A DNA stretch of 64,000 nucleotides from positions 124,001 through 188,000 of the forward strand of contig CAJQUW010014401.1 in the NCBI GenBank assembly GCA_907163375.1, read 5' to 3'. Below, piece after piece: positions 26,091 through 37,675 of the stretch (its first letter is position 1; each line of letters starts with the position of its first letter). A program made the position numbers and the translations under genes. The stretch is from Prostheceraeus crozeri (Eukaryota; Platyhelminthes; Polycladida; Euryleptidae). The notes under the pieces are model-generated. The model had not been told where the DNA came from. It did not search any database and saw nothing but the letters and a program-made list of their open reading frames with translations.

Positions 26091-27892
26091 CACTAGAAGG
26101 ACCGACCGGTCATTTTTGACCGCTGCCAAACTGCGAAGTGTTATAGCTTCTATGATATTCGATATTCCGACTTAGTTTGTCTTGACTTTTCTTGAATATG
26201 TAGTGGCTCCATATTAGTCGCATCACTATTTGATTGGACCTATCACTTTCTTTGTTTTATGTGTGTCGACCTACAAGGACCGGACCGGTCAAAAATGACC
26301 GCTTATTAATATCGCTTAGAATCTTTGTACTTTGAATTCAATTTTCGAATAGAAATTGAAATAGGCGTGTCTCAAACCAGATTGCTGCATTGTTAAAAGT
26401 GAGTGAAATGTATCGCATGAGTAATGATTTTCACATGGACAGGTCAACCATGGGCCACGCATCATTCATTATACCTTTGACTTCTATTTTATTATACCTG
26501 AACCATGGCAATTCATTTCCGAAAATCCCTCATATTCACAATTTCATGAAAATGCGATATGCAGAAACACGTACTGAACATCATTTCTTGCTTATATTTT
26601 GCACAAATTCCTTTGGTATGCCAACAATCGACATTGATCTTCAAACAAGCAACCAAGAACCATGGAGAGGAGATGATGAATAAGTTCATGGAATTCATTA
26701 GTCAGTGACTGTGTAGATATCATGACTGTTTCATTGGCAACCGCATGGCCAACGGTGATCGAAGCAATGAGTAGCCAAGAAGGCTCATCGCTAGTCAGAT
26801 ACTGACTGAGTTGCAAAGAATCGATTGGAATGATTCGAACGACGACGAAGACAAACAAAATAGTGACTAGCATGCGGACTACTCTGACAGTGACAGTGAA
26901 ATTGATCGCGAAACAATTAAACTTCTGTAGCATCACGTTCAAGGACTGAATGGATATTTGTTATTATGATTTCGAACATGAACAAGTGCCTGCAGGCAAA
27001 AGCTTTCGGCAATGATCGGATCCAGCGTCGTGCTTGATCAAGAATTTGATTAGCATCCAAAAAGGATTCCTGAAACGATTACATGTTACGACACTGCAAA
27101 ATGTGGAGCTGTTGTTTTCGACCAGATGTCGAGTTGCCATTCATGCAAAACTGGTAGTCGGCGTTTGCCAATGGCGATGCTTTCAACCTCATTGATATGG
27201 CGGTAATAAATTCATCGACACTATTTCGAAAGACAGCTACATACGATGGATCACAGCGACAGCATGTACTACTTGTATGTATTTCAAGACAATGTACAGA
27301 CAGAGACAAAGCAGAAGTGGGCCTACCGCAAACGCATTGCAGTCGATTCAAGAATCGCGAGAATGTTGGCATTGGCGGAGAAAATGACAGTATTGCTATT
27401 CAAATAAATCTGTAACATAATGCGGAATGTGCAAAAAAAGTTGCTGCGGAATGGTAGAAAAAGAGGCAGTTTGTCATGTTTCATTGCTACTGAAGTGAAG
27501 TAGTTTACATTGTTCCACTTTTTAGCCTATTCTTTACAAGTCGATTGGATGTTCAAAAGAAACTTTCATGTAAACTACCTAATTTCTGTGGTAGTCGACT
27601 TTGATGGAATCTTTTTAATCATCAAACTATCATTATTTTTTCAATTTCTAGTAATCACATCATCATACATGATGATTGCATGTACATGTCATATTATGCA
27701 ACACTGGATTAGATGTGATATCATGACATCGGACATAATGGGTAATGACTAAAATAATAACTGATGGAATAATATAAGTGAATGATTATAATTGAGTGGA
27801 TGAAAATAGTTTAATTAACTACTAAAGATATGCCGGTCAATTTTGACCACTTTGGTCCTTCTAGGTAGTGAAATTTCTTGGTCCTTCTAGTG
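26091..27892 (+). mobile_element. piggyBac-like transposon, decayed
   Basis: Flanked by TTAA on both sides (26,087-26,090 and 27,893-27,896), the piggyBac target. The terminal inverted repeats begin CACTAGAAGGACC, and next to them is a palindromic GGTCATTTTTGACC word. A second copy of that word in the opposite sense lies near 26,285, and a related one near 27,838. The internal transposase is on the plus strand and degraded. The length of 1.8 kb is short for a full element, so an internal deletion is likely. Confidence 0.88.
26740..27500 (+). pseudogene. piggyBac-like transposase remnant
   Basis: Recognisable blocks across several frames are an acidic N-terminus (LQRIDWNDSNDDED, then DYSDSDSEIDRE), the C-terminal catalytic region (CYDTAKCGAVVFDQM, then LIDMAVINS), which matches the piggyBac pattern of VD-LDQM followed by D-A-INS, and SRIARMLALAEKM. 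A Cys-rich tail follows near 27,430. The middle part with the other catalytic Asp residues is missing. Several stops and frameshifts are present. Confidence 0.7.
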
Positions 27893-27896
27893 TTAA

Positions 27897-28504
27897 ATTC
27901 TATGGTTTTGGAGGATCAATCAAATCACTATCTGATCCTGATAATACTTCCTTGACGTCGAATCATAGCCATAATCCGATGATCCAATAAATGATATTGC
28001 AATATCACAATGACAATCGGAAGTAGTATGACATAAGAAAGAATTACTCGGCAATGCACATGACGTACTGAGATCCAGACGTGAAAGTAAGCCGGGTGGT
28101 CAATGGGCTGGGCTTGGATCTGGTACTTTGCATTTTTTAACAGAACCATTAGTTTACTTTTATTCTTGTGAAGACGAGAGGGTCAATAAATCAATTTGAA
28201 TGCTATTATTGGGAAGTATTCTGATACAAATCACATGGTGTTGAGGTCTTGATGAATGCATACACACATTCCAGCTGGTTTATTGCTGACATGCATGCAA
28301 AACAAAAGCAGCCCTCATCGTGATCTAGAAGTAATGAAATATAAAAGTAAAACTAAACAAGCGCAAATCGTGGAATTTGAATATCTTGACGTTTTTCTCG
28401 TGTTAGAATACATAACACAGTATAATAAGTTGTCAAATTACAGCTATCAGTTACTAAAGTTAGGAAGATATAGGCCTATAGATAATGTTGACTGGAGATT
28501 TTCA
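27897..28504. other. No gene recognised
   Basis: AT-rich DNA between the piggyBac element and the TGACGCAA array. Nothing recognised. Confidence 0.4.
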
Positions 28505-28775
28505 ATGACGCAAGTCGGACAATTTGACGCAGAAAACCATTTTTACCAACTGAATTCGTCACTTCAGATACGTGACGTGACGCAAGTCGGTCTTTATGAC
28601 GCAAATGGTATATTAGACGCAAGAAGTATATTTGACTCAAGCTGAAGTAAATGAAAATTGAAGTCAGACTTTTTGACGCAGTTCGTATATTTGACTCAAA
28701 ATCATGAAATAAATTCTGAAAACTTCCTGACGCGTCCGAACAATTTGACGCATTTGGTATATTTGACTCAAAAAC
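28505..28775 (+). repeat. Degenerate array of TGACGCAA / TGACTCAA words
   Basis: About eleven copies of TGACGCA or TGACTCA-type words occur in 270 bp, spaced about 15-40 bp, mostly in the context TTTGACGCA-ATTTGACTCAA and several followed by GTCGG or GGTATATTTG. The same vocabulary occurs inverted at 36.0-36.3 kb. TGACTCA equals the AP-1 site and TGACGCAA resembles C/EBP-ATF sites, but any regulatory role is speculative. A decayed tandem repeat is the simpler reading. Confidence 0.55.
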
Positions 28776-29944
28776 GATCGATAATGCAATGCGGTATATT
28801 CATATCTAAATATACGGACAGAAGTTCTCTCAACAATTTTATGTATCGAATAAAGCGCTTATCTCAAAAGAATAAGCTAATATGGAATCAAATAGGCCTA
28901 TATCAAATGATGCCCAAGATTTACAATCTAAGTTCAGACAGCGGTTCATGGTAAATTTTGCATCACAGAAATAAGGCGATCATGCTTTCTTCCAATGCAA
29001 TGTTATCCACTGCTAGAATTATTTGTCAAGATAATTTGCTTTATTAAGTTTCAATGATCATCACACTATAAATGAGCTAATCGCAGGGGCAATTTTCTGT
29101 CATCTGGAACATTCATCGTAATCGAAATATAATTTGCAGAATGTTCGAATCGATCAATTACAAAATTGCCATCTCATGTCAAGTAATGAGACCGAAAAGT
29201 TGACACTCTGTTTGTCAGGAGGGCAACGACATGGCCTGAATAGTAGGCCTTGCCTACATTCTTTGGTTTATTCACAGGATCGTCAAGTAGGCAAGTCATT
29301 CCTTGAAAATGCATGAAACTGAAGGAAGGACTTGTGGAATTGAAACTGAGAAATTGTTTAGGTCTAATTTTTGGAAGGTGAATTTAGCAAGGAAGTGGAA
29401 GGGAGCACAGTATGGAAGTTACAATATCCGAAAGCAATGGACCTATTGTCAATAAGATCTTTGTAAAGCGATATAACAGCAGAGCATTTATAGGCCTCAC
29501 ACCAAGTGAGGAAAAACTTGACAACAATAATAAATATGAACAGGACAAAGAACAAGAATAGAAGGATATCAGCAGATGTCACTTCCCTTTCAGACTATGA
29601 TTTTCAATGATTTTTGTTATTTTCTTGATATTGTTATTTATGAATTGAAGCCAAAATAGGCTACCAAAATTCACTCTAAGCATTCGATAGGGCTCTGAGG
29701 TTCTTAAAGATATTTTTATATGCTGGGATTAGAAAATGAGAGAATCTAAAAAAGCAAGAAATCGCAGTGGGCAGCAATGGTATGAATGCACATGTAGACA
29801 TACGATAATTAGACTTCTAAAATATCTGTCACATGCATGTGCAGATATCATCATTACGAGAAAACATTACTGTCTACTTTCGTCTACATTGTACCATAGT
29901 TAAATTAGGCACAATGATGATGCTGAAGCACTGCATGTCGCCTT
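28776..29944. other. No gene recognised
   Basis: AT-rich DNA with no supported gene. Confidence 0.4.
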
Positions 29945-30235
29945 CTTTAAATCGCACCTCTCCGAGCAAACGGATACCCGATCAGAATCTTATAGTTTCT
30001 CCGGATATCCACGGATCTTCACGGCTGAACGGATGCACACCATTATTTCTACGCCAGGAGCCGCTTGGATATCCAGTCTATCACCGCGGACAACAAATTT
30101 TTATCCCAAGGAGATCAGTATCTTATAAGCGGATATGTTTGATATCCAACCGATATCTGGTTCGTTGTTTTTGACGGATATCCGTGCTATCGGCTGTGCT
30201 TTCTGGTTATCCGCCTGGCATCCCTTTGTTAACAA
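29945..30235. repeat. Cluster of GGATATCC-type palindromes
   Basis: About nine variants of the palindrome GGATATCC (GGATACCC, GGATATCC, GGATATG, GATATCCA, CGATATC, GGTTATCC) occur within 290 bp in a GC-richer patch. The cluster ends shortly before the Penelope palindrome. It is probably a decayed subterminal or tandem repeat of an unrecognised element. Confidence 0.4.
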
Positions 30236-30395
30236 TGGATATGTAGCAATCGCGACTTTGATGTCAGTTTGCTATTAAAACAGAAAAGTTATCAGTTAGC
30301 CAAACTGCTGTATTATTATCCAATCTTACAAATTTTCACCGATATGACGGCCTGTTCACGTAAAAAGGATTTTCAAATTACATCTTACATAAAAA

Positions 30396-30761
30396 TCAAA
30401 ATATCAATGTCTGATAAGTTGAACATTCATCTTTGTTATTGAGGCTTGGCTTCATAGATTTTATTAATATGGCCTCTCTGAAACGTAGGTTAATGTTGTT
30501 TGTATCAAACGCTATGATTTTGACTGTAAACGGGAAAGCTATGTTAGGAGAGCAACTTAGGTGATGTTTGAGTACACTTGAGTCTTTGTTTGTGGCATGT
30601 TCTTTAATGCGTGTATGGAGTGAACGGACTGTACTCCCGATATGATTGCTTTTACACGTTTTGCATGTTATTTCATACAATACCATAGCTCTCAAACAGA
30701 TATTGTTGTCAGCAATAACGCACTGATTCAATTTACACTTATGTTTGGAATGTGATTTTCT
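30396..30761 (-). pseudogene. Penelope GIY-YIG domain, left copy
   Basis: The frame has a Cys motif (YEITCKTCKS), then HIGSTVRSLHTRIKEHA, the GIY-YIG-like core with the conserved Arg and His, and a KHHLSC tail. This is the usual order at the Penelope C-terminus. It begins at the palindrome centre, so it has no N-terminal start and is a fragment although the frame itself is open. Confidence 0.75.
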
Positions 30762-30778
30762 CAAAGCCATTCGTAAAT

Positions 30779-31144
30779 AGAAAATCACATTACAAACATA
30801 AGTGTAAATTGAATCAGTGCGTTATTGCTGACAACAATATCTGTTTGAGAGCTATGGTATTGTATGAAATAACATGCAAAACGTGTAAAAGCAATCATAT
30901 CGGGAGTACAGTCCGTTCACTCCATACACGCATTAAAGAACATGCCACAAACAAAGACTCAAGTGTACTCAAACATCACCTAAGTTGCTCTCCTAACATA
31001 GCTTTCCCGTTTACAGTCAAAATCATAGCGTTTGATACAAACAACATTAACCTACGTTTCAGAGAGGCCATATTAATAAAATCTATGAAGCCAAGCCTCA
31101 ATAACAAAGATGAATGTTCAACTTATCAGACATTGATATTTTGA
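30779..31144 (+). pseudogene. Penelope GIY-YIG domain, right copy
   Basis: Same protein region as the left copy, with Tyr for Ser near its start. It ends at a stop at 31144 and is followed by about 110 bp of shared 3' sequence. It is truncated at the palindrome centre. Confidence 0.75.
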
Positions 31145-32829
31145 TTTTTATGTAAGATGTAATTTGAAAATCCTTTTTACGTGAACAGGCCGTCATATCG
31201 GTGAAAATTTGTAAGATTGGATAATAATACAGCAGTTTGGCTAACTGATGACTTTTTTGATTTAATTTAAAAATGCTGCTTAAAGAAAATTATATCTCAT
31301 TATTGAATATCAGTTTGCTCTCCCTACGCTGTCATCTAGTATTTGATTTCGATATTCGTTGGTTATACATTCGATGCGTGAAGCTATCCGCAAATGATGA
31401 ACAATCCAAAAACCAACTAATCCTCAGACCGGACAGAAAATTGTAATCTATACAATCCGGGGATCCACTGGCTTCTGGCACAGTTTTTGACTGAAAGCCG
31501 AATGACGATTCTCATCTTACCTACTTGCACGTACACACAACTAAAAACATTCATTCAAGCAATTCATGCAGTAACAGAAAAAACAGACAAAAATAACAGA
31601 GATGCCGACAAGCCTCAAGCAACGTAATTTTTAATCCAGTGGATACAGCAGCGCATCCATGAGGATTCAAAACTACCGACTTTAAGGTATACATGAAAAA
31701 TTACTGAAAATACTTGTATTTTTCAACATTAGGAGGCTTGCCAAATCTGAATGTGAATAGCCTCACAGACAGATTTGCGTGCATAGAAAATGATCTGAAG
31801 AAACTGCATATAAAAAATCTTTGTCCTATTGCATCGAAATGTGTTTTTCTTTGATCGTATCTGACAAGATAAGGAACCGGATAGAACTCGACAGATGCGC
31901 AGCTTCGTGGTAGGCTTATTTCATTCTGTAAAAGTCTCATTTTCGGCATTGTTCCTAGCAGAATCTCGTTGTGGCTGTTTGACTATTTCTGTGGAACTAG
32001 TGATCTTTGAACTCGTGCGATCAGGCCATAGCAATGGATTAGGCCTATTCATGTATTCGACTGCTCTGTGTCACTCGAAAGGAAGTAACACTGAAGACGC
32101 GTAGCGCCAGACGATTTAGGCTGATCATTTGAAAAGTATATGCAGTGTTACTGAACTAAAAATCTATGACATCAAAAATCTAAGATTTTGATCTGTAAAT
32201 GACTGAAATCAATGATAATTTTCTACAGAGCCCATGCAGCTCAGAACATTAAAGCATGTCAAGCTTGAGATATCGACTAATCATAATTGTGAAACATAGG
32301 AATCTCCTTAATGCCATTTTCAATGGGAACGAGAAGATGGATGGTGAAATGCTCCTACCTCAATGGTATCACACAGCAAATTAGACGGTCTTAATCACTT
32401 AATCATGCAATAAAGGCCGTCTAATTTGGAATTGGAGCTATATAAACGACTTTCATAGAAAAATGACATGTGAAATATTGGCGGACAACCCTATACTAAC
32501 AATGAAATCGATGACATACCACCCGGCCGTAATGGAATGGCAAAAAGAATGTTTAGGCTCACATAATAGGGTCCAGTAGTTGAAATGATTCCGAGTTTTA
32601 TTTAAGTAAACCTTCTTCAGAGAATTGTCGTGTGGCATGCACTTCTACTCCTCTATAGTAAAATTGTCAATTCGAAGATGAAGCAAGACAAAAAATCCTT
32701 ATAACGTTATGTTTCTGGCAACTTCTGCAAAAGATTTTGACCAATTATTGTAAGGGTAGAATTATTTAACCCACTGCGTAAATAACTATGCTTGTCTCTA
32801 CTGACTTTCTGTTGATTGTTTTTAGCTTT

Positions 32830-32872
32830 TTTGCCCCTTAAGAAGCGTGAATACACGAAACGTCGGTCCTGT
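32830..32872 (+). repeat. Hammerhead-like motif, probable Penelope trace
   Basis: CTTAAGA, a short GTG-AATA-CAC stem, GAAAC and GTC follow each other as in hammerhead cores (usual CTGANGA, stem II, GAAAC, GTC). The first block is mutated and stem I is poor, so cleavage is unlikely. Such ends are typical of Penelope-like elements. Confidence 0.4.
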
Positions 32873-33871
32873 AGGCCTACACAGTTTTATTACAATTTTA
32901 TAGCCAATAAATTCTTTAAGAAGATACCTCAACGTACTTTTGGTTCATCGTCTGTTTGCGACAATCGTATTCATCAAATAAAGTGTGAATTCCAAAAACA
33001 ATAATTAGTATTATAGGTAGTTATTTATAGTACTTTATTATAGTAGTTCTATATTAGTATTACAGTATCATAGAACAATGATAGTAGTATTATTAGTTCT
33101 CCAACGTTATCAAAATGTTGCCATTAATTCAGGCCTCCCCAGCCAAAATACAAATTTTTCTAGGCTTTTAGGTTTTCAAAAATCTCTCGAAATCTGCACG
33201 AGCGAGATCAAACAAAAATGGGAGACGTTAATTTGGGACGGCAGAAAATGGGAAGCATCATCAGCAAAGCTATAGCGAAGGATGTAAGCCTAATACAATC
33301 CATGAAGACTGGAAACAAATGGAATAAGATGAAAAGCAAGTAGGCCTATACATGTAGTCTACCAACTACGTTCAACTAGAATACTGCAGGTACTATGGTA
33401 CTGTCACAAATCGGAATTCCCAGCTAACACACGTAAGTACAAATCTACTTGATGCACCACACTATCCCGAAGAAGGATTCTTCAGATGCCCTCACCGAAA
33501 TGCCCTCAAGCACAGTCTATTAATCAGGACTTTCGACTTTGATGCTCAGAGAAATTGATGAGCCAGTCGCTGCAGTGTCGATTTCATCCCTCTAGATGAA
33601 TTTTGATAACTATGAAGCAATGGGAAAAATTCTCCTAACAAATTATACTTTGGTGTAAATAACGAATCCTTTTTAAGAGATGAAAGAAGAAATAGAGACG
33701 GCTGATGATACCGTAGTACATGAAAAAGTACATGCATAGGCTATACCCTCATTCAAGCTAAAATTCAAACCACAAGCCATATCCATTATTATTACAATGA
33801 CATGAGACAAGTCATTGCTCAAAATGATGTATCTTTCAATACGACCGAATTTTAATTTCGACCGAAAGTCT

Positions 33872-33910
33872 GAGTGCTTTATTGTCTTAGAGTATGATAA
33901 TAAAGCACTC
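33872..33910. repeat. Perfect 12-bp hairpin
   Basis: GAGTGCTTTATT and its exact inverse are separated by 15 nt. Function unknown. Confidence 0.6.
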
Positions 33911-36004
33911 TATTTGATTTAAAGCATATATATTTACCATTTGAAAGCAGTGCTATTTTTTCTCTTAGAAAATATAACACCGGTGAGGAAAATAAAGTTC
34001 AGTTATCCTAGATCCACATTTGTCTCAAGTTAAATGATGTACATCTGTGATTTACGGCAACTCCAATTTCACAGTCCTAGATATATTTCAAGCATTGCAC
34101 CATTTATATTCAATATTATTCTCCTGGTGTCTGCTTTTTGATTTGTAATCAAATTATGTGCTACTCTGAGAGGTAGGCAAAACACTTCTATGCTTTCGAC
34201 AGCAAAATGCAGCTTCAAAATCTGTTTCACGGCAGGCCTATGTGAAATGGAGAAGATCCTTTTCAAGAACTCATACCTAAAGTGCTGCTTCGTTCCTATG
34301 CCGCTAGTTGACTGCTTCTTGACAAGCATCCTTCCTTTCGGTCCATATTTCTCTACAACCAAGTTTGTGTATCATACGCATCAGGCTAATTGTACTACAT
34401 AAATCGATGAATTAATTTATAGATTATTTGCTGGTGTTAACGATGACTTTACTGTGTTTTATAAGCTCACTGCTATATAGCCGTTTTTCATTTGAAGCAA
34501 AATATAAATTTATAGTGGAAATGTATTATAGTATGAAATTATTTTCTTTTCCGTTCCTGCAAATGCGAATATACATGTACCTATTTGACACTATGCATAT
34601 AAGGCTTATATTCGTAGCAGTAGGATGTTGACAATTTTATGTTGCACTTAAATTCCAATGAACAGACAGGCGAAACATGCCCATACACGCTTTCCAAAAG
34701 TTATATGTAATTGAAGCAACTGCAAAAACGTGAATTGTGGTAAACGCCATTATAGAAATGACACTATTTTATAGCATGCAGCTACGGACTTTCAATTGAG
34801 ATATTGTTGAAATTTTGTTTCATAAGCATTAGAATGATAAGGTGGACCGGGGCAAGCTGTTAACAAAGTGACCTTGTAGAGAAGAATGTCGAATAAAAGC
34901 ACCTTAATTGACAGAGATGTCCCCTAGCTTTGTTAAAGTATAGGCCTTAATATTCAATTCATAGCACTATTTGTAAATTGCAGATAGAATCTATGTTTTT
35001 CGTAGTGAGTAAAAAGTAAAATCACTTTTTTACTTTTTTGCCCACAGTATTACTGTATGCGTATCAATTCATCATCTCAAACTAAAGGGTCATTTTCACA
35101 GTTTTCTGCTTGAGGCTCATGTGTGCTCTTAAGATTGCAGTTTTGTCATTTTTTCATGATTTGTATTGATTTTAGCTGTAGAGGATTTTGCTATGGGAAT
35201 GCAAATATTGTGAAAAATTCACAAGTGTGACGTGGCAAAATTCTTTCCCTGAAGAAGCGTTTTTTCAAGGTGACAAATAAGTGGAGATTGGATTCGCGCA
35301 CGAGTCGACACTGAGAATTAGGCCTAGCTTAAAATGTCACACTTGTGACTACAGAACATTTAAGAAATCGTATGAGACTTACAGGGCAGTTTTACTACCC
35401 GTTTGTTTATTTTCTGCACCCAGAAACTATAAAAATATTTTTATATTTTTTAGACCATTGAATATTGATACTTTGAGAACTTCTGCCAAATTATGGTTAC
35501 ATTATTGTGTAAGGTGACCATTTGATCAAGATGAATAATTCTAGGATTTGTATGGCAACTTGCCCTGAGCATGTTGACGCAGTTTTCATTTTCTGTTTTT
35601 GCTGCATTTGTGCAAAATTTCTGCATGTCGCTAAGTGACGACTAAAAATTGCTAAGAGTTATTTGCCAAATCTGTCTAGTGCTCTATCATCAGTGTCTAA
35701 CATATATTGGAAAAAATTAGTTTCTCGATTTAATATGATGCATTTATGCAAGACAGGCGGTCACCCTACTATATAGTCATGGAATTCGGCACCTTGAAAT
35801 TTACCCACTTCAATTAGATTATGGTAGCCTATTTATTGACTATCTTGAATAATAAATTCTAAGGGGACCTCGTCAACCAGTCCCTCTGATTCTACCAGGC
35901 CATATTTGCATGCAAGCCTAAACTATATGAAGAGGTATAGACGTTCTGTAACTTACTCTGTGATGGTTGATCGCGATTATGAATGCATGATTCTCCCCTC
36001 CAAC

Positions 36005-36300
36005 TTAGTATGCAATCGTGAGTCAAATATTCAATATGCGTCAAAACGTCTGACTTGCGTCTAATAGTCCAACGTGTCAGAATACCGTCGTGAGTCAAAA
36101 AGTATGACTTGCGTCAGTAAGAACGAAAATCTGGAGTCTCCGAATCCGAAACCGGCGGAAAGTATTGAAAGCATGTATTGAGTACATCTCAGCTAAATTC
36201 ACCTGTACACCAAATTTGGTGAGATGCGAGCGTGCGGAACAAAGTCCATTTGCGTCAAAATGTCCAACTTGGCGTCATTTTGTCTGACTTGCGTCATCTA
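36005..36300 (-). repeat. Inverted-sense TGACGCAA / TGACTCA array
   Basis: About eight TTGCGTCA- or TGAGTCA-type words in 290 bp, the reverse complement of the array at 28.5 kb, with the same GTC-GAC side words. Two dispersed loci argue for one repeat family. Confidence 0.5.
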
Positions 36301-36993
36301 CTGACTATAAGGGCGCGTTTTTTGCCGCACCGGATGCTCTTGCAAATTTTGAAAAAAGAAATTTCTCCTCTTAGACTTTTTAATTGAATATGCCTATCGC
36401 TTGATTATCAACTTCCAAAAATTATATAATGTACAGCATGCGCAGCTTGCGACGAAAATCTAGTTCAAGTTCATAAAGTTCATGGATTCAAAGATTAGAT
36501 ATTGAGAAAATCAAACAAGAATTTACACGTATGTACGACTATATTGTGCTCGCAATAGTGTATATCATACAGGATGAATCAAAATTAGTCATGAATGATA
36601 AAATAGCCTTTCCTTAGTTGCTTTAGCTGGGTGACCATGTGCAGACCATGGTAATTATTTAATTTGCTTTATTAACCTCAGCCTCCTCTTAGGCCATCAT
36701 CAGAAGCAGAGCAATCAGAGAAGCTACTCTCTTCAGAGAAGGAGAGCGAAATTAAAATAAGATAATCTTCATTGCCTCACAGTATGATAAATCGGTGAGC
36801 ACATTACAAACATCGATGACAATATTTGTAGAATGAAAGCAGACTAAAACGCAATGGTCATTTCATTCGTAAATAAAACCGCTTACAAAATTTGATAAGG
36901 AAATTATTTAGAAAAAATTAAATCTCTATAATAAATAGTTAAAGACTATGATTGCCAATGACCTTAGTAAATCCTAAGTCATTATCCTATTTA
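36301..36993. other. No gene recognised
   Basis: AT-rich DNA. A minus-strand CTGATGATGGCC word near 36,690-36,715 weakly recalls a decayed hammerhead end. Confidence 0.3.
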
Positions 36994-37001
36994 GTTGGAA
37001 T

Positions 37002-37667
37002 CATGGATGCGGAGTCGGAGTCCCGGAGTCTCATCATTTTTGCTGGAGTCGGAGTCCCATCAAATGATAGACCCGAAATATAATACAAGTAAATTCTTTA
37101 GTCATTCTTTAGAAGTTAGGCAGCAGTGCATAGCTGTCACTGACTTGATGTCAATTTTCTCCGTCAAACAAAAGTACAGCTACAGCAGTGTATGCAAAGC
37201 TTGTAATAAGGGAATGAACCGTGATAGTGAACCAGATTTTTTTCACTCGGTGATTTAGTAGAGAAGACAAGCCTTCCTAGTCTCGATCACACCTACGCAC
37301 CAAATGTCAGAGACAAAACTGAAATACTAGTTTGTTTGAGAACATTACCCTCACGCTAATCGTGATCGTGTGTGATTTCTCCTCCAAAGCGCATATTAAA
37401 GTCGAAAGTGTACTCATATTTTTTGGAGAAGGATGGGGGATTTTCCTGCCTGGTAGAGACTGGAGAAAAACCGTGTGCAGCACACCGTGTGATAAACTTT
37501 CATCGAAAATGATTGATAATTGGTGCAACAATGATCTCTAAAAATAGGTTCAGGTAAAGCCTATATAATGATCTATGATGTAGGTTGACATTTTTAAAAA
37601 AACTAGGCTTTATAAAATTGCCACCGGAGTCGGAGTCCTATCAAAATGATAGGACTCCGCATCCCTG
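37002..37667. mobile_element. hAT-like non-autonomous element (MITE)
   Basis: Termini are CATGGATGCGGAGTC and, inverted, CAGGGATGCGGAGTC, flanked by the identical 8-mer GTTGGAAT (36,994-37,001 and 37,668-37,675). An 8-bp duplication and CAGGG-type ends are hallmarks of hAT elements. Subterminal GGAGTCGGAGTC repeats occur at both ends. The 666 bp contain no transposase frame. Confidence 0.85.
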
Positions 37668-37675
37668 GTTGGAAT

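Larger units (their letters stand above)
30283..31257. mobile_element. Head-to-head pair of truncated Penelope-like elements
   Basis: Two arms of about 475 bp (30,283-30,761 and 30,779-31,257) are near-identical inverted copies separated by 17 nt. Each reads outward from the centre and encodes the Penelope C-terminal GIY-YIG region. The two proteins differ by about one residue over the shared part, so the duplication is very recent or kept alike by gene conversion. No reverse transcriptase is left. Confidence 0.85.
31258..36004. other. No gene recognised; small hairpins and minisatellite
   Basis: No exon recognised. It contains an AAATTAGACGG/CCGTCTAATTT hairpin (about 32,379-32,432), a TAGTATTATAG-like minisatellite at about 33,003-33,105, and the two short motifs listed separately. 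Confidence 0.4.
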
